This document shows, one piece after another, positions 7,236 to 14,927 of a stretch of DNA of 24,279 nt. Position 1 is the stretch's first letter, and every line of letters begins with the position of its first letter. The DNA is from JBBTSB01 sp964355775 (lineage in GTDB: Bacteria > Patescibacteriota > Minisyncoccia > 2-02-FULL-40-12 > IGHO2-01-FULL-4-A). The stretch lies in contig CAYHEP010000013.1 in NCBI GenBank assembly GCA_964355775.1, positions 1-24,279 on the forward strand, written 5' to 3'. Made by a program: the position numbers and the translations under genes. The notes beneath the pieces were generated by a model. The model had not been told where the DNA came from. It saw nothing but the letters and a program-made list of their open reading frames with translations, and made no database searches.

Positions 7236-8334
7236 AACGATCGCCACCATCCTTCTTGTCGTTGCCGTCATGGCGGTCTTTTTTTTACTTGCTCATCCGG
7301 TCATGATGGACGATGGTTTTCAGTATGAGGGGTTTGCCGAAAAGCTCGCCCACGGTACGTTGGATTTCAAATCGTTCTATGGATTTCAAGGTCTATCGTT
7401 TTTTGCCGTGCCGATCTATTGGTTGACGCATTCACACATCTCGATTATCATCGCTTCCATGATTTTTTCGTTGCTTTCTATTCCGCTTGCTTATGCGATC
7501 GGAAAAAGGGTGTCAGACACCCTTTTTGGAGGGTATCTTGGGGTGGTGTTGTTTTTATTGACGCCCTATCCGTATGTCACGATGATGCGCGGATTTCAGG
7601 AAGCCGCATTGCTCTTTTTCATCCTCCTGATCATCTACGGTGCGCTTGAAAAAAAGCCTTGGACGGGACTTGCCTGGGGGATTGGCAGTATCGTCAAGCC
7701 GTTTTCGCTGGTACTCGCACCGCTGTTTCTCCGAAAGGGAATGAGAAAGATAGAGATTTGGTTTTTGGCATTGGGGATGTGTGCGGGTATCGCCTATGGA
7801 ATCGTGAACTATACGCAAACGGGACATTTCGTGACGCTTGCCGCTACCGGAGCGTATTCGGGAACATTTGATGCCGGGCATATTCCGTCGTTGACAAAAA
7901 GTTTTACACTCGATTGGAAAACGTGGGCGCGTGTTCCGGCAAATCTTTTCATCGCGACGCGCAAGATTATGGTTTCCCCGTTTGTTATTTTTCTCGGAAT
8001 TATTTCACTCTGGAAATTCAAAACGGTTCCTTTGCGCAAACCTATCATGCTGGCGATCTTGTTAAACGTATTGCTTATCGGAGCTATGACGTATGCGTTC
8101 CCAAAATATCTTTTGCCTATGACAACGTTGTTGACATTGCTCGCGATTCCTATGATTGTGCGCTATCCTATGTTGATATGGCTGGTCTTTCTTGATTCGT
8201 TGACCGTTTTTATTCCAATCTATACATATTTCGGGCATAATTTTTGGAGTCCTGTTATCTTTTGGATACCGTTCGCGTTAGCCATCTGCACATATGTCTA
8301 CACTCATTATTATTCCAACACTGCGCGAGCGTGA
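7219..8334 (+). CDS. GT-C-type membrane glycosyltransferase (polyprenyl-phosphate sugar dependent), putative
   Basis: A 371-residue, very hydrophobic protein with about 8-10 predicted membrane segments. After the first helix it has an acidic MMDDGFQYEG loop, matching the conserved Asp/Glu of GT-C enzymes (GT39/GT83-like) that use polyprenyl-phosphate sugars at the outer membrane face. It is followed directly by a DPM1-like synthase that could supply such a donor. The N-terminus overlaps the aminotransferase gene by 17 bases and the C-terminus overlaps the DPM1-like gene by 41. A perfect 12-bp inverted repeat lies inside the frame. The fold assignment rests on topology and the DD motif, so specificity is unknown. 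Confidence 0.75.
   Translation: MELRNKTIATILLVVAVMAVFFLLAHPVMMDDGFQYEGFAEKLAHGTLDFKSFYGFQGLSFFAVPIYWLTHSHISIIIASMIFSLLSIPLAYAIGKRVSDTLFGGYLGVVLFLLTPYPYVTMMRGFQEAALLFFILLIIYGALEKKPWTGLAWGIGSIVKPFSLVLAPLFLRKGMRKIEIWFLALGMCAGIAYGIVNYTQTGHFVTLAATGAYSGTFDAGHIPSLTKSFTLDWKTWARVPANLFIATRKIMVSPFVIFLGIISLWKFKTVPLRKPIMLAILLNVLLIGAMTYAFPKYLLPMTTLLTLLAIPMIVRYPMLIWLVFLDSLTVFIPIYTYFGHNFWSPVIFWIPFALAICTYVYTHYYSNTARA
7503..7527. repeat. perfect 12-bp inverted repeat inside a coding region
   Basis: AAAAAGGGTGTC, one A, then its exact complement. It is translated in frame as residues 96-103 of the GT-C protein (KRVSDTLF). Similar GGTGTC/GACACC palindromes occur dispersed in many bacterial genomes, but that comparison is from memory. 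Confidence 0.7.
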
Positions 8335-8983
8335 AAATCTGGTAAAGCTCATACCAGCCATTTTTCAGCATATTCCTGATGCCGACATTTTGATTGCCGA
8401 CGATCACTCGGAAGATGGCACCAAAGAGCTTGCCAAGGAACATGTCGCGGTGCTTGATCGGGTCACCGATCATGGCTACGGCAAAGCTGTTCTCGACGGT
8501 TTTCGTTGGGCGGTACAGCGCGGCTATGATCGCATCGTGACCATGGATGCGGATTTTTCGCACGATCCGAAAGAAATTCCAAAGCTTCTTGAAAAATTGT
8601 CAACATTCGATGTTGCCATTGGCTCTCGGTATGTGGCGGGAGGCGGAATTCAAAACTGGAGTTGGCATCGTCGTCTGTTAAGTCGAGGTGCAAACTGGTA
8701 TGTCCGGGCGGTATTGTGCACTGGCATTCGCGATAATACCACTGGTTTTATGGCATATCGTCGGCATGCAATGGAAAAATTACTTGAAATTCCGCCACAG
8801 TCCGATGGCTACGCTTTTTTGGTTGAAGTGAAGTATATGCTTTCAAAGCAAAATTTTCGTATTTCAGAACATCCGATACTCTATGCCGAACGGCGTGAGG
8901 GACAATCAAAAATGTCGATGCAGGTGATCTGGGAATCCATTTGGTTGCCGTGGAAACTGAAATACGGTAAGATGCATAAATGA
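8294..8983 (+). CDS. DPM1-like polyprenyl-phosphate sugar synthase (GT2)
   Basis: A 229-residue GT2 enzyme resembling dolichyl/undecaprenyl-phosphate mannosyl- or glucosyltransferases. Characteristic strings are IIPTLRERENL at the N-terminus, IADDHSEDGT, MDADFSHDP (D85, D87), GSRYVAGGG and DNTTGFMAYRR. It lacks the C-terminal membrane helices of longer homologues, so it is the short soluble or peripheral type. It would load a sugar onto undecaprenyl phosphate in the cytoplasm for use by the adjacent GT-C enzyme. It overlaps its upstream neighbour by 41 bases and the downstream ligase by an ATGA. Confidence 0.93.
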   Translation: MSTLIIIPTLRERENLVKLIPAIFQHIPDADILIADDHSEDGTKELAKEHVAVLDRVTDHGYGKAVLDGFRWAVQRGYDRIVTMDADFSHDPKEIPKLLEKLSTFDVAIGSRYVAGGGIQNWSWHRRLLSRGANWYVRAVLCTGIRDNTTGFMAYRRHAMEKLLEIPPQSDGYAFLVEVKYMLSKQNFRISEHPILYAERREGQSKMSMQVIWESIWLPWKLKYGKMHK

Positions 8984-11397
8984 CCAAAAAGCTCGAAACT
9001 ATCTTGCGCTGGGGCGTCTATGCGTGTGCATTGATTCCGTTAGTCATTTTTAAAGACTTTCTTGCGCCGTTCCACTTTGGAAAAGTGGTCGTGTTTCGGA
9101 CGCTCATTGAAATCATGAGCGTACTGTATTTGGCGCTAATTCTCCGCGACCGGCGCTATCTTCCAAAAACCAATGCGTTGTTTTGGGTGTTGACGTCGTT
9201 CATGCTCATTTTCGGCATTACTTCTCTCACTAGCATCAATGCCTACCAGAGTATCATGGGAACTCTGGAGCGCATGGGAGGATGGTTTACGTTCCTGCAC
9301 TTCTGGTTTTTTTATGTGATCGCTATTTCAGTACTGCGCACCAAAAACGACTGGATTCGACTGGTTCGAATTTCCGTATTCGCAAGCTTCATTTCAGTGA
9401 TGTACGGATTTTTTCAAAAAGCACATTGGGATTTTATCATAGGTGGTGGTGGTCGTGCGCGTATTTTCGGAACTCTTGGGAACACTGCGCTTTTTGCAGG
9501 GTATACCATTGTTAATTTGTTTTTGGCTGTGCTATTACTATGGCAAAAACCTAGCGATCAAAACAAGAGTTATTTGCAGGATTTATTGTTGCTCGTCCCA
9601 TTTGTAATTTTGGCAAGCATTACCTCCGGACCTTTTAAAGGTTGGCCTTTGCTCCTTATGGCTACCGCAGGGGTTTTACTGATTGGATTCGGCATTATTC
9701 GGCTGATCGGTACTATGTTCGGGAAAACAATCGGATTTTTTTCTGCGTCCTACGGTGTTATCGCCCTCCTTAATCTCATAGCAATTATCATGACGGCGGT
9801 GCGCGGATCGCTTTTTGCGCTGTTAGCCTCGATTCCTTTATTCGCTCTTTTGTATATCATAAGCGGTACTTCACGTCGTTTGAAGGTGGGCTTGGGTGCT
9901 GTCGCGCTCATATTGATCATTGGACAGACTATTTTGGTTGTTGGGCATGATAGCAAATTTGTTTCGTCCCACCCGCTACTTTCGCGCATGTCTGATGTTT
10001 CCACAAAGACCAAGCTTGCTCAAACTCGTTTTTGGGCGTGGCAGGCTGGTATTGATGGCTGGAATGACAGCGCAAAAAGTGTCATTTTTGGTTGGGGTCC
10101 TGAAAATTTCAACGTGCCATTCTCGGTCCATTTCAACCCCAAATTTTATCAAGGTCCCGGTTCCGAAACGCTATTTGATAGGGCACACAATATGTTCGTT
10201 GAGGTCTTGGTGACTATGGGGCTTCTTGGTTTTGCCATGTATATTGCTATGTTTGTTGTTCTTTTTCGTATGTTTTGGAAAATGTATCGGCGTCCTCTGA
10301 CTCCGGATCATCGTTTTTATGCCATCACTTTTGCAAGCGGTCTTGTGGCATACATGATACACAACGCGTTTATTTTTGACACCTCGGCAAATTACATCGC
10401 GTTTTTCATTTTTGCCGCGTTTGCAAGCCATTTATTGCAACCTACCGAATCCATTTCCGACGCGAAGCATATTCCAAAACCATCGCCGGCAACATTGCGG
10501 TATTCAGTTGTACTGCTTGCAAGTATTTTTGCTATTATTGTTATCTATCGAACCGATCTCAAGCCGGTAAAAGCAAATTATGCAACCACCAGAGCAATCG
10601 TCGCTTCATGGAATAATGACCACGCCACTGCTGTAGCGAAATTCCAACAAGCGATGGCATATGACACCTTTCCGGTTTACGAAATTCGACACAGATACGC
10701 GCAATATGTTTTGGAAAGTTACGGCAAATTTAAAAAAGAACAAGGCTTGAATGCAGGCGACATTTTGCTTCAGGTGGCGGAAGAGGTAAAAAAGAACGAA
10801 AGCTACAAAATGGATTATCTGCCGTATCTGTATATCAGTCGTGTCTACATTACACTTGGAAAGGCAGATAAAGCTTCTCCATTCAATGATCTCGCGCTAC
10901 AAAACAGCCTCAAGGCGCTGGAGATTTCTCCTACTTTTGTCCGCACCTATTCTGAAGTAGCGCAGGCATATCTTAATAAAAAAGACTACAACAACGCAGT
11001 GGCGACATTTAAAAAAGCAGTTGATCTCAATCCCGATGTTGGATTAAGCTGGTGGTATCTCGGTCTCACGCAGGTTGAGGGCGGTGACGTTGCCGGCGGT
11101 TTGCGCTCATTGGGAGAGGCTAAAACGCGAGGATATGCTCCTGGTGAAAATGATCTGCTACGACTTATCACCCTATATTCGAAAATGGGCGATTTTACGA
11201 TGACCGCTAAACTGTACGAAGAGTTGATCGTCATGAATCCGAGGAATCCGCAATATCATGCATCATTAGCGACCGCATATGCCCAAATTCGCAAAATAGA
11301 TGACGCGGTGCGAGAGGCACGACTTTCAGCGAGCATTGACCCATCATTTGAGGCAGATGCCAAAATGTTCGTCCAATCCCTCGGGCGAGCGTGGTAA
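8980..11397 (+). CDS. Wzy/O-antigen-ligase-like membrane protein with C-terminal TPRs
   Basis: This 805-residue protein has about 10-12 membrane helices over residues 1-510, a large loop containing GWGPENFNVPF typical of the Wzy_C/WaaL family, then a soluble C-terminus with TPR-like repeats (for example AYLNKKDYNNAVATFKKAV and the following helices, about residues 590-800). The family polymerises glycan units or transfers lipid-linked glycan to lipid or protein. Versions with TPRs are often proposed to be protein O-oligosaccharyltransferases. Its ATG overlaps the previous stop by 4 bases. It ends the plus-strand operon, 8 bases from the convergent sugar-phosphate transferase. No terminator is seen in that gap. 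Confidence 0.9.
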   Translation: MTKKLETILRWGVYACALIPLVIFKDFLAPFHFGKVVVFRTLIEIMSVLYLALILRDRRYLPKTNALFWVLTSFMLIFGITSLTSINAYQSIMGTLERMGGWFTFLHFWFFYVIAISVLRTKNDWIRLVRISVFASFISVMYGFFQKAHWDFIIGGGGRARIFGTLGNTALFAGYTIVNLFLAVLLLWQKPSDQNKSYLQDLLLLVPFVILASITSGPFKGWPLLLMATAGVLLIGFGIIRLIGTMFGKTIGFFSASYGVIALLNLIAIIMTAVRGSLFALLASIPLFALLYIISGTSRRLKVGLGAVALILIIGQTILVVGHDSKFVSSHPLLSRMSDVSTKTKLAQTRFWAWQAGIDGWNDSAKSVIFGWGPENFNVPFSVHFNPKFYQGPGSETLFDRAHNMFVEVLVTMGLLGFAMYIAMFVVLFRMFWKMYRRPLTPDHRFYAITFASGLVAYMIHNAFIFDTSANYIAFFIFAAFASHLLQPTESISDAKHIPKPSPATLRYSVVLLASIFAIIVIYRTDLKPVKANYATTRAIVASWNNDHATAVAKFQQAMAYDTFPVYEIRHRYAQYVLESYGKFKKEQGLNAGDILLQVAEEVKKNESYKMDYLPYLYISRVYITLGKADKASPFNDLALQNSLKALEISPTFVRTYSEVAQAYLNKKDYNNAVATFKKAVDLNPDVGLSWWYLGLTQVEGGDVAGGLRSLGEAKTRGYAPGENDLLRLITLYSKMGDFTMTAKLYEELIVMNPRNPQYHASLATAYAQIRKIDDAVREARLSASIDPSFEADAKMFVQSLGRAW

Positions 11398-11405
11398 ACT
11401 AAAAA

Positions 11406-12740
11406 CTAAACTTTCTTTAGGAGTTTCACCAGCAAAATATTGATCGTTTTGAGGAGTATGCCTAGGTCTAAAAGTAGCGAACGGTTTTTGATGTAGTAGA
11501 GATCGTATTGGACTTTTTGGAGCGTATCGTTGATCGTCATACCGCCGCGGAAGTCGAGCTTGTATTTTATCTGCGCCCATCCGGTCAGACCCGGTTCCAC
11601 AAGATTGCGTTCCTCGTAAAATGGGATTTCACGCTTCAGCTTTTCATAAAACTCCGGCCGTTCGGGCCGCGGTCCCACGAAAGACATTTCGCCCTTCAAG
11701 ATGTTCCAAAATTGCGGTATCTCATCGATCCTGCTTTTGCGGAGCAACTTCCCGAATTGGGTAATCCGTTGGTCGTCCTCCATCGCCCACACAGGTCCTG
11801 TCGCAGATTCCGCATCGGTGCGCATCGTACGGAATTTGATGGTCTTGAACAATCGTCCTTCTCGACCCACGCGTACTTGTTCGTAAAAGAAAGGACGATG
11901 GCGTATCAAGATCATGATTACGGGGTATATCGGCAAAGTGATAATGCCAAAGATAAACGCAAAGAACATATCAAAACCACGCTTTTCAACTTCATACAAT
12001 CTCCGCTCTCCCTCGGAAAGATTTGAGAGAAACCAACTTTGATCGATGGTGCTCAACGGAATTTTTCCGGTTACCAATTCGGAGAATCGCGAGAGTTCAA
12101 AAAAGCGCATGCGCCGACTCACTAAACGGTAGAGCACATCGATAATTTCTGGAATCACGTACACTTCCGGACCCAGCACGAGCGTCTTTACGTTTTTTTG
12201 TGTGATGATTTTTTCCAAAAGCCCCTGCGCGGTTTGGTCTTTGATGTCGATAATTCCCAATGCATTATACCCGAGCTGAGGATTGGTGAGTAAGAAGTCA
12301 TACAGTTCCTGTGATTGCGTATTTAGTCCAATGATCAGTGTGTTGTTTCGGTAGCCGCTTTTTTCAAGGAGTTTATTATACAAAGCGCGCCAGCTAATTT
12401 CCATGGCAAGAATCAAAGCGATAAAAATAAAGAGATTGGTCTTCGGAGCAATATCGACAAATGAAAACAGATAAAAGAAAGCGATTGCTATGCCGATATT
12501 GAATGCCATGACGTACAGATAGGTTGAAAGGAATTGCAGGGTGTTTTTGCCCGCGCTCAACTCGTACAAATCCGTAATGTAAAAGACCAAAATCCATATG
12601 GCGAAAATGATGGAAAACGGTAGAAGATGAACGGAAAACCGTTCCTGATAATGCGTCCCATACCGAATAATCAGCGTTAACAGTAGCGCTGCGTACAGGA
12701 TCACAATATCGCCAAACAAGAGGAGCGTTGACTTTCTCAT
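11406..12740 (-). CDS. polyprenyl-phosphate sugar-1-phosphate transferase (WbaP/WcaJ type)
   Basis: A 444-residue initiating enzyme for glycan assembly. It moves a sugar-1-phosphate from a nucleotide sugar to undecaprenyl phosphate at the inner membrane face. It has four N-terminal membrane segments (about 5-120), a Rossmann-like middle domain (NTLIIGLN, about 132-200), one more hydrophobic segment (258-280), and the PglC-like catalytic core: KFRTM (302-306), SRIDEIPQ with the Asp-Glu dyad (D339, E340), and GPRPERPEF (356-364). Length and order match WbaP/WcaJ/CpsE proteins. It starts from its own promoter, which overlaps the divergent rmlB promoter. Confidence 0.94.
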   Translation of the reverse strand: MRKSTLLLFGDIVILYAALLLTLIIRYGTHYQERFSVHLLPFSIIFAIWILVFYITDLYELSAGKNTLQFLSTYLYVMAFNIGIAIAFFYLFSFVDIAPKTNLFIFIALILAMEISWRALYNKLLEKSGYRNNTLIIGLNTQSQELYDFLLTNPQLGYNALGIIDIKDQTAQGLLEKIITQKNVKTLVLGPEVYVIPEIIDVLYRLVSRRMRFFELSRFSELVTGKIPLSTIDQSWFLSNLSEGERRLYEVEKRGFDMFFAFIFGIITLPIYPVIMILIRHRPFFYEQVRVGREGRLFKTIKFRTMRTDAESATGPVWAMEDDQRITQFGKLLRKSRIDEIPQFWNILKGEMSFVGPRPERPEFYEKLKREIPFYEERNLVEPGLTGWAQIKYKLDFRGGMTINDTLQKVQYDLYYIKNRSLLLDLGILLKTINILLVKLLKKV

Positions 12741-12756
12741 GTATTCATACTACAAT
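12728..12756 (+). promoter_or_regulatory. rmlB operon promoter
   Basis: TTGACT (12728-12733), a 17-base spacer and TACAAT (12751-12756). The -35 lies in the first codons of the divergent sugar-phosphate transferase gene. Transcription would start near 12763, so the whole palindromic element B is in the rmlB 5' leader. Confidence 0.65.
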
Positions 12757-12775
12757 ATTTTGAATGAAATGTCCA
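12747..12775 (-). promoter_or_regulatory. promoter of the sugar-phosphate transferase gene, leaderless layout
   Basis: Minus strand: TGGACA (12775-12770), a 17-base spacer, TAGTAT (12752-12747) preceded by TG, then 6 bases and the ATG at 12740. Its -10 shares two bases with the -10 of the divergent rmlB promoter. Confidence 0.65.
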
Positions 12776-12776
12776 T

Positions 12777-12853
12777 CCCGTTAGAAGTTGCCCTAACGGG
12801 TCATTGCCCACACTATGTCGAAAATCACAACACAGTTGCAACTTCTAACGGGA
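12777..12853 (+). repeat. palindromic MITE/REP-like element, copy B
   Basis: Same structure as copy A but inverted in the window: ends ATCCCGTTAGAAGTTGC (12775-12791) and its complement at 12838-12854, plus the internal complementary CTAACGGG (12793-12800). The arm position that is C-G in copy A is T-A here, so pairing is kept. It is flanked by TCCAT (12772-12776) and TCCAC (12854-12858), a 4/5 direct repeat. It supplies the current start codon and first 13 codons of rmlB. Confidence 0.85.
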
Positions 12854-13756
12854 TCCACTATTTTAGTCACCGGCGGAGCCGGATTCATTGGAAGCAATTT
12901 TATACGTCATCTCAAAAAAAGCCAGCCAAACCTGAAGATTATTAATTTTGATAAGCTGACGTATGCGGCACAGGTACGCGAAAACGTGATCAAAGGCGAC
13001 ATTGCAGATTTCAAAGCAGTCGCCAAAATTTTCAAAAAATATAAACCCGACTACCTTGTCAATTTCGCCGCCGAGACGCATGTTGACCGGAGCGTTCACG
13101 GCAAAGCAGATGTATTTGTAAAAACAAATGTCTACGGTGTTTTTACGTTGCTAGAGGCCTGCAGGAAATTTGGTATCAAAAAATACGTCCAAGTCAGTAC
13201 TGACGAGGTCTATGGCGATGTCGAAGTTAATTCGAAGAAAACGTTTACCGAGGAATCAAAACTCTCGCCTAGCTCGCCATACTCCAGCACCAAAGCCGCG
13301 GGTGATTTGCTTTGCTTGAGTTATCATCGGAGTTTTGGTATTCCGGTGGTGATCACGCGCGGAAGCAACACGTATGGTCCCCATCAGTTTCCTGAAAAAA
13401 TCATCCCCTTCTTCGTGAAGCGCATGCTTGCTGGCAATACGATGCCGGTATATGGCGATGGCAAAAATACTCGCGATTGGTTGTATGTAAAAGATCATTG
13501 CAGAGCGATTGAGTTGGTTCTAAAAAAAGGCAAGCCCGGAGAAATCTACAACATCAGTGCCGAAGAGTATCATACGAATATCGACATCGCTCGTCGCATT
13601 GGTGGAAAAATCGAATTTGTAGCCGATCGTCCCGGTCACGATCGCAAGTACGCGCCCGACAGCACAAAGATCCGCAAGCAGCTCGGCTGGAAACCGTTGG
13701 CGAAGTTTGACGAAGCGATGCAGGAAACGATAGAGTGGTATAAGAGACATCTATGA
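12815..13756 (+). CDS. rmlB: dTDP-glucose 4,6-dehydratase
   Basis: An SDR enzyme that makes dTDP-4-keto-6-deoxyglucose from dTDP-glucose. It shows VTGGAGFIGSNF, STDEVYGD with T129-D130-E131, Y156-xxx-K160 (SPYSSTK), and RGSNTYGPHQFPEKIIPFF. It has 313 residues as called. The start used here, ATG 12815, lies inside palindromic element B, so residues 1-13 (MSKITTQLQLLTG) are element-derived and native sequence resumes at S14-T15-I16-L17-V18. The older start is probably ATG 12769: on paper, removing the element and one flanking repeat gives ATG-TCC-ACT-ATT-TTA, that is MSTILVTGG, a textbook RmlB N-terminus. The real start could also be TTG 12836. It overlaps rmlA by an ATGA. Confidence 0.92.
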   Translation: MSKITTQLQLLTGSTILVTGGAGFIGSNFIRHLKKSQPNLKIINFDKLTYAAQVRENVIKGDIADFKAVAKIFKKYKPDYLVNFAAETHVDRSVHGKADVFVKTNVYGVFTLLEACRKFGIKKYVQVSTDEVYGDVEVNSKKTFTEESKLSPSSPYSSTKAAGDLLCLSYHRSFGIPVVITRGSNTYGPHQFPEKIIPFFVKRMLAGNTMPVYGDGKNTRDWLYVKDHCRAIELVLKKGKPGEIYNISAEEYHTNIDIARRIGGKIEFVADRPGHDRKYAPDSTKIRKQLGWKPLAKFDEAMQETIEWYKRHL

Positions 13757-14472
13757 AGGGTATTATATTAGCTGGCGGGCTTGGGACACGGCTTCGCCCG
13801 TTGACGCTCATCACGAATAAGCATTTGCTTCCGGTCTATGACAAGCCGATGATTTTGTATCCGCTGAACACTCTCATTACATCAGGCTTAACTGAAATAA
13901 TGATAGTATGCGGGCGGGAGTATGCCGGCGATTTTATGAATTTCCTCGGATCGGGCAAAGACTACGGCGTACGTATCTCGTATGCGTTGCAAGATCGCGA
14001 TGACGGCGGGGTTGCCGATGCGTTGCGATGTGCAGAAGATTTTTCAGATGGAGACAGCGTTGCGGTGATTTTGGGAGACAATATCATCGAGCAAAAATTT
14101 GCCAAAGCTGTCAAACAATTCAAAAAAGGAGCTATGGGATTTTTCAAAGAGGTTCCCGACCCTGAGCGGTCAGGCGTCGCGGTGTTTAACAAAGACAAAA
14201 GCAAAATAATAAAAATCGAAGAGAAACCCAAAAAACCAAAGTCCAACTTTATCCAAATCGGTTTTTATCTGTTTGACGCGCGTTGTTTCGAGATCATCAA
14301 AACGCTCAAGCCTTCGGCGCGCGGTCAGTACGAAATCTCCGATATCCCCAATGATTACATCGGTCGCGGTGAGTTTGATTTTGAGTTTGTGAAAGGCTTT
14401 TGGTCAGACGCTGGTACGTTTCCATCGCTTTTTCATGCAACACAATGGGCACAGAAGAAATCATCAGCATAA
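13753..14472 (+). CDS. rmlA: glucose-1-phosphate thymidylyltransferase (short type)
   Basis: A nucleotidyltransferase that makes dTDP-glucose from dTTP and glucose-1-phosphate, the step before RmlB. The N-terminal pyrophosphorylase signature is AGGLGTRLRPLT, with NKHLLPVYDKPM next, LGDNI for metal binding, and EEKPKKPKSNF. At 239 residues it is the short form without the C-terminal extension of RfbA (about 290). The usual QPxPxGLAQA segment reads QDRDDGGVADAL, so nucleotide preference should be treated with some care. Start and rmlB stop overlap as ATGA, and the next gene begins inside its last 28 bases. Confidence 0.92.
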   Translation: MKGIILAGGLGTRLRPLTLITNKHLLPVYDKPMILYPLNTLITSGLTEIMIVCGREYAGDFMNFLGSGKDYGVRISYALQDRDDGGVADALRCAEDFSDGDSVAVILGDNIIEQKFAKAVKQFKKGAMGFFKEVPDPERSGVAVFNKDKSKIIKIEEKPKKPKSNFIQIGFYLFDARCFEIIKTLKPSARGQYEISDIPNDYIGRGEFDFEFVKGFWSDAGTFPSLFHATQWAQKKSSA

Positions 14473-14927
14473 AACCATGCAAGAAAGTGGCTACCAAGCA
14501 CACCGATGGCACGCCGAACGGATGGTTGCTTGAAGTCCAAAGCGATCGCGATGGATTTACGGAAAAACTGCACGGACAAGTGTATCTTAGTGTTGTAAGC
14601 CCCGGCGTCGTCAAAGGCTATCACATCCATGCGGTTGCGACGTATCATGTGACGTGTATCAAGGGAAGGATCAGGTCAACTGTCTACAAAGATCGTACTC
14701 ACAAACAAGAAATTGAGCTTGGCGACGGCGATTTTAAAACGATCAAGTACCCGCCCGGCTGTGCGCACCTGATTGAAAACATCGGCGAGGGTCAAGCGTA
14801 CGTGCTCATTTACCGCTATCCTTCATGGAGTCCGGAGTTGAAAGAACAGCTCGATATACCGCCGGAAGAAATAGACTCGAAAGAATCATGGGAAAAAATA
14901 CAAAAATTCGTATCGCAGTTTCGCTAG
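14445..14927 (+). CDS. RmlC-like cupin sugar epimerase
   Basis: A 160-residue single-domain cupin similar to dTDP-4-dehydrorhamnose 3,5-epimerase relatives. PGVVKGYHIHAVATYHVTC contains H60, H62 and H68 of the first cupin motif, PPGCAHLIEN has H108, and the C-terminal YPSWSPELKEQLDIPPEEI is typical of epimerase-like members. It probably acts on the dTDP-4-keto-6-deoxy sugar from RmlB. Whether it is a 3,5-epimerase or a WxcM/FdtA-type 3,4-ketoisomerase is open. No rmlD is present in the window. The longer frame from 14400 is not used, because M at 14445 fits the domain and the short overlap with rmlA. Confidence 0.82.
   Translation: MGTEEIISIKPCKKVATKHTDGTPNGWLLEVQSDRDGFTEKLHGQVYLSVVSPGVVKGYHIHAVATYHVTCIKGRIRSTVYKDRTHKQEIELGDGDFKTIKYPPGCAHLIENIGEGQAYVLIYRYPSWSPELKEQLDIPPEEIDSKESWEKIQKFVSQFR

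Noticed and set aside
11508..12026. 172-codon plus-strand frame
   Set aside because: Antisense to the conserved catalytic core of the sugar-phosphate transferase.
4429..12853. Composite transposon bounded by the two elements
   Set aside because: No transposase between them, each element has its own flanking repeats, and the enclosed genes match the surrounding pathway.
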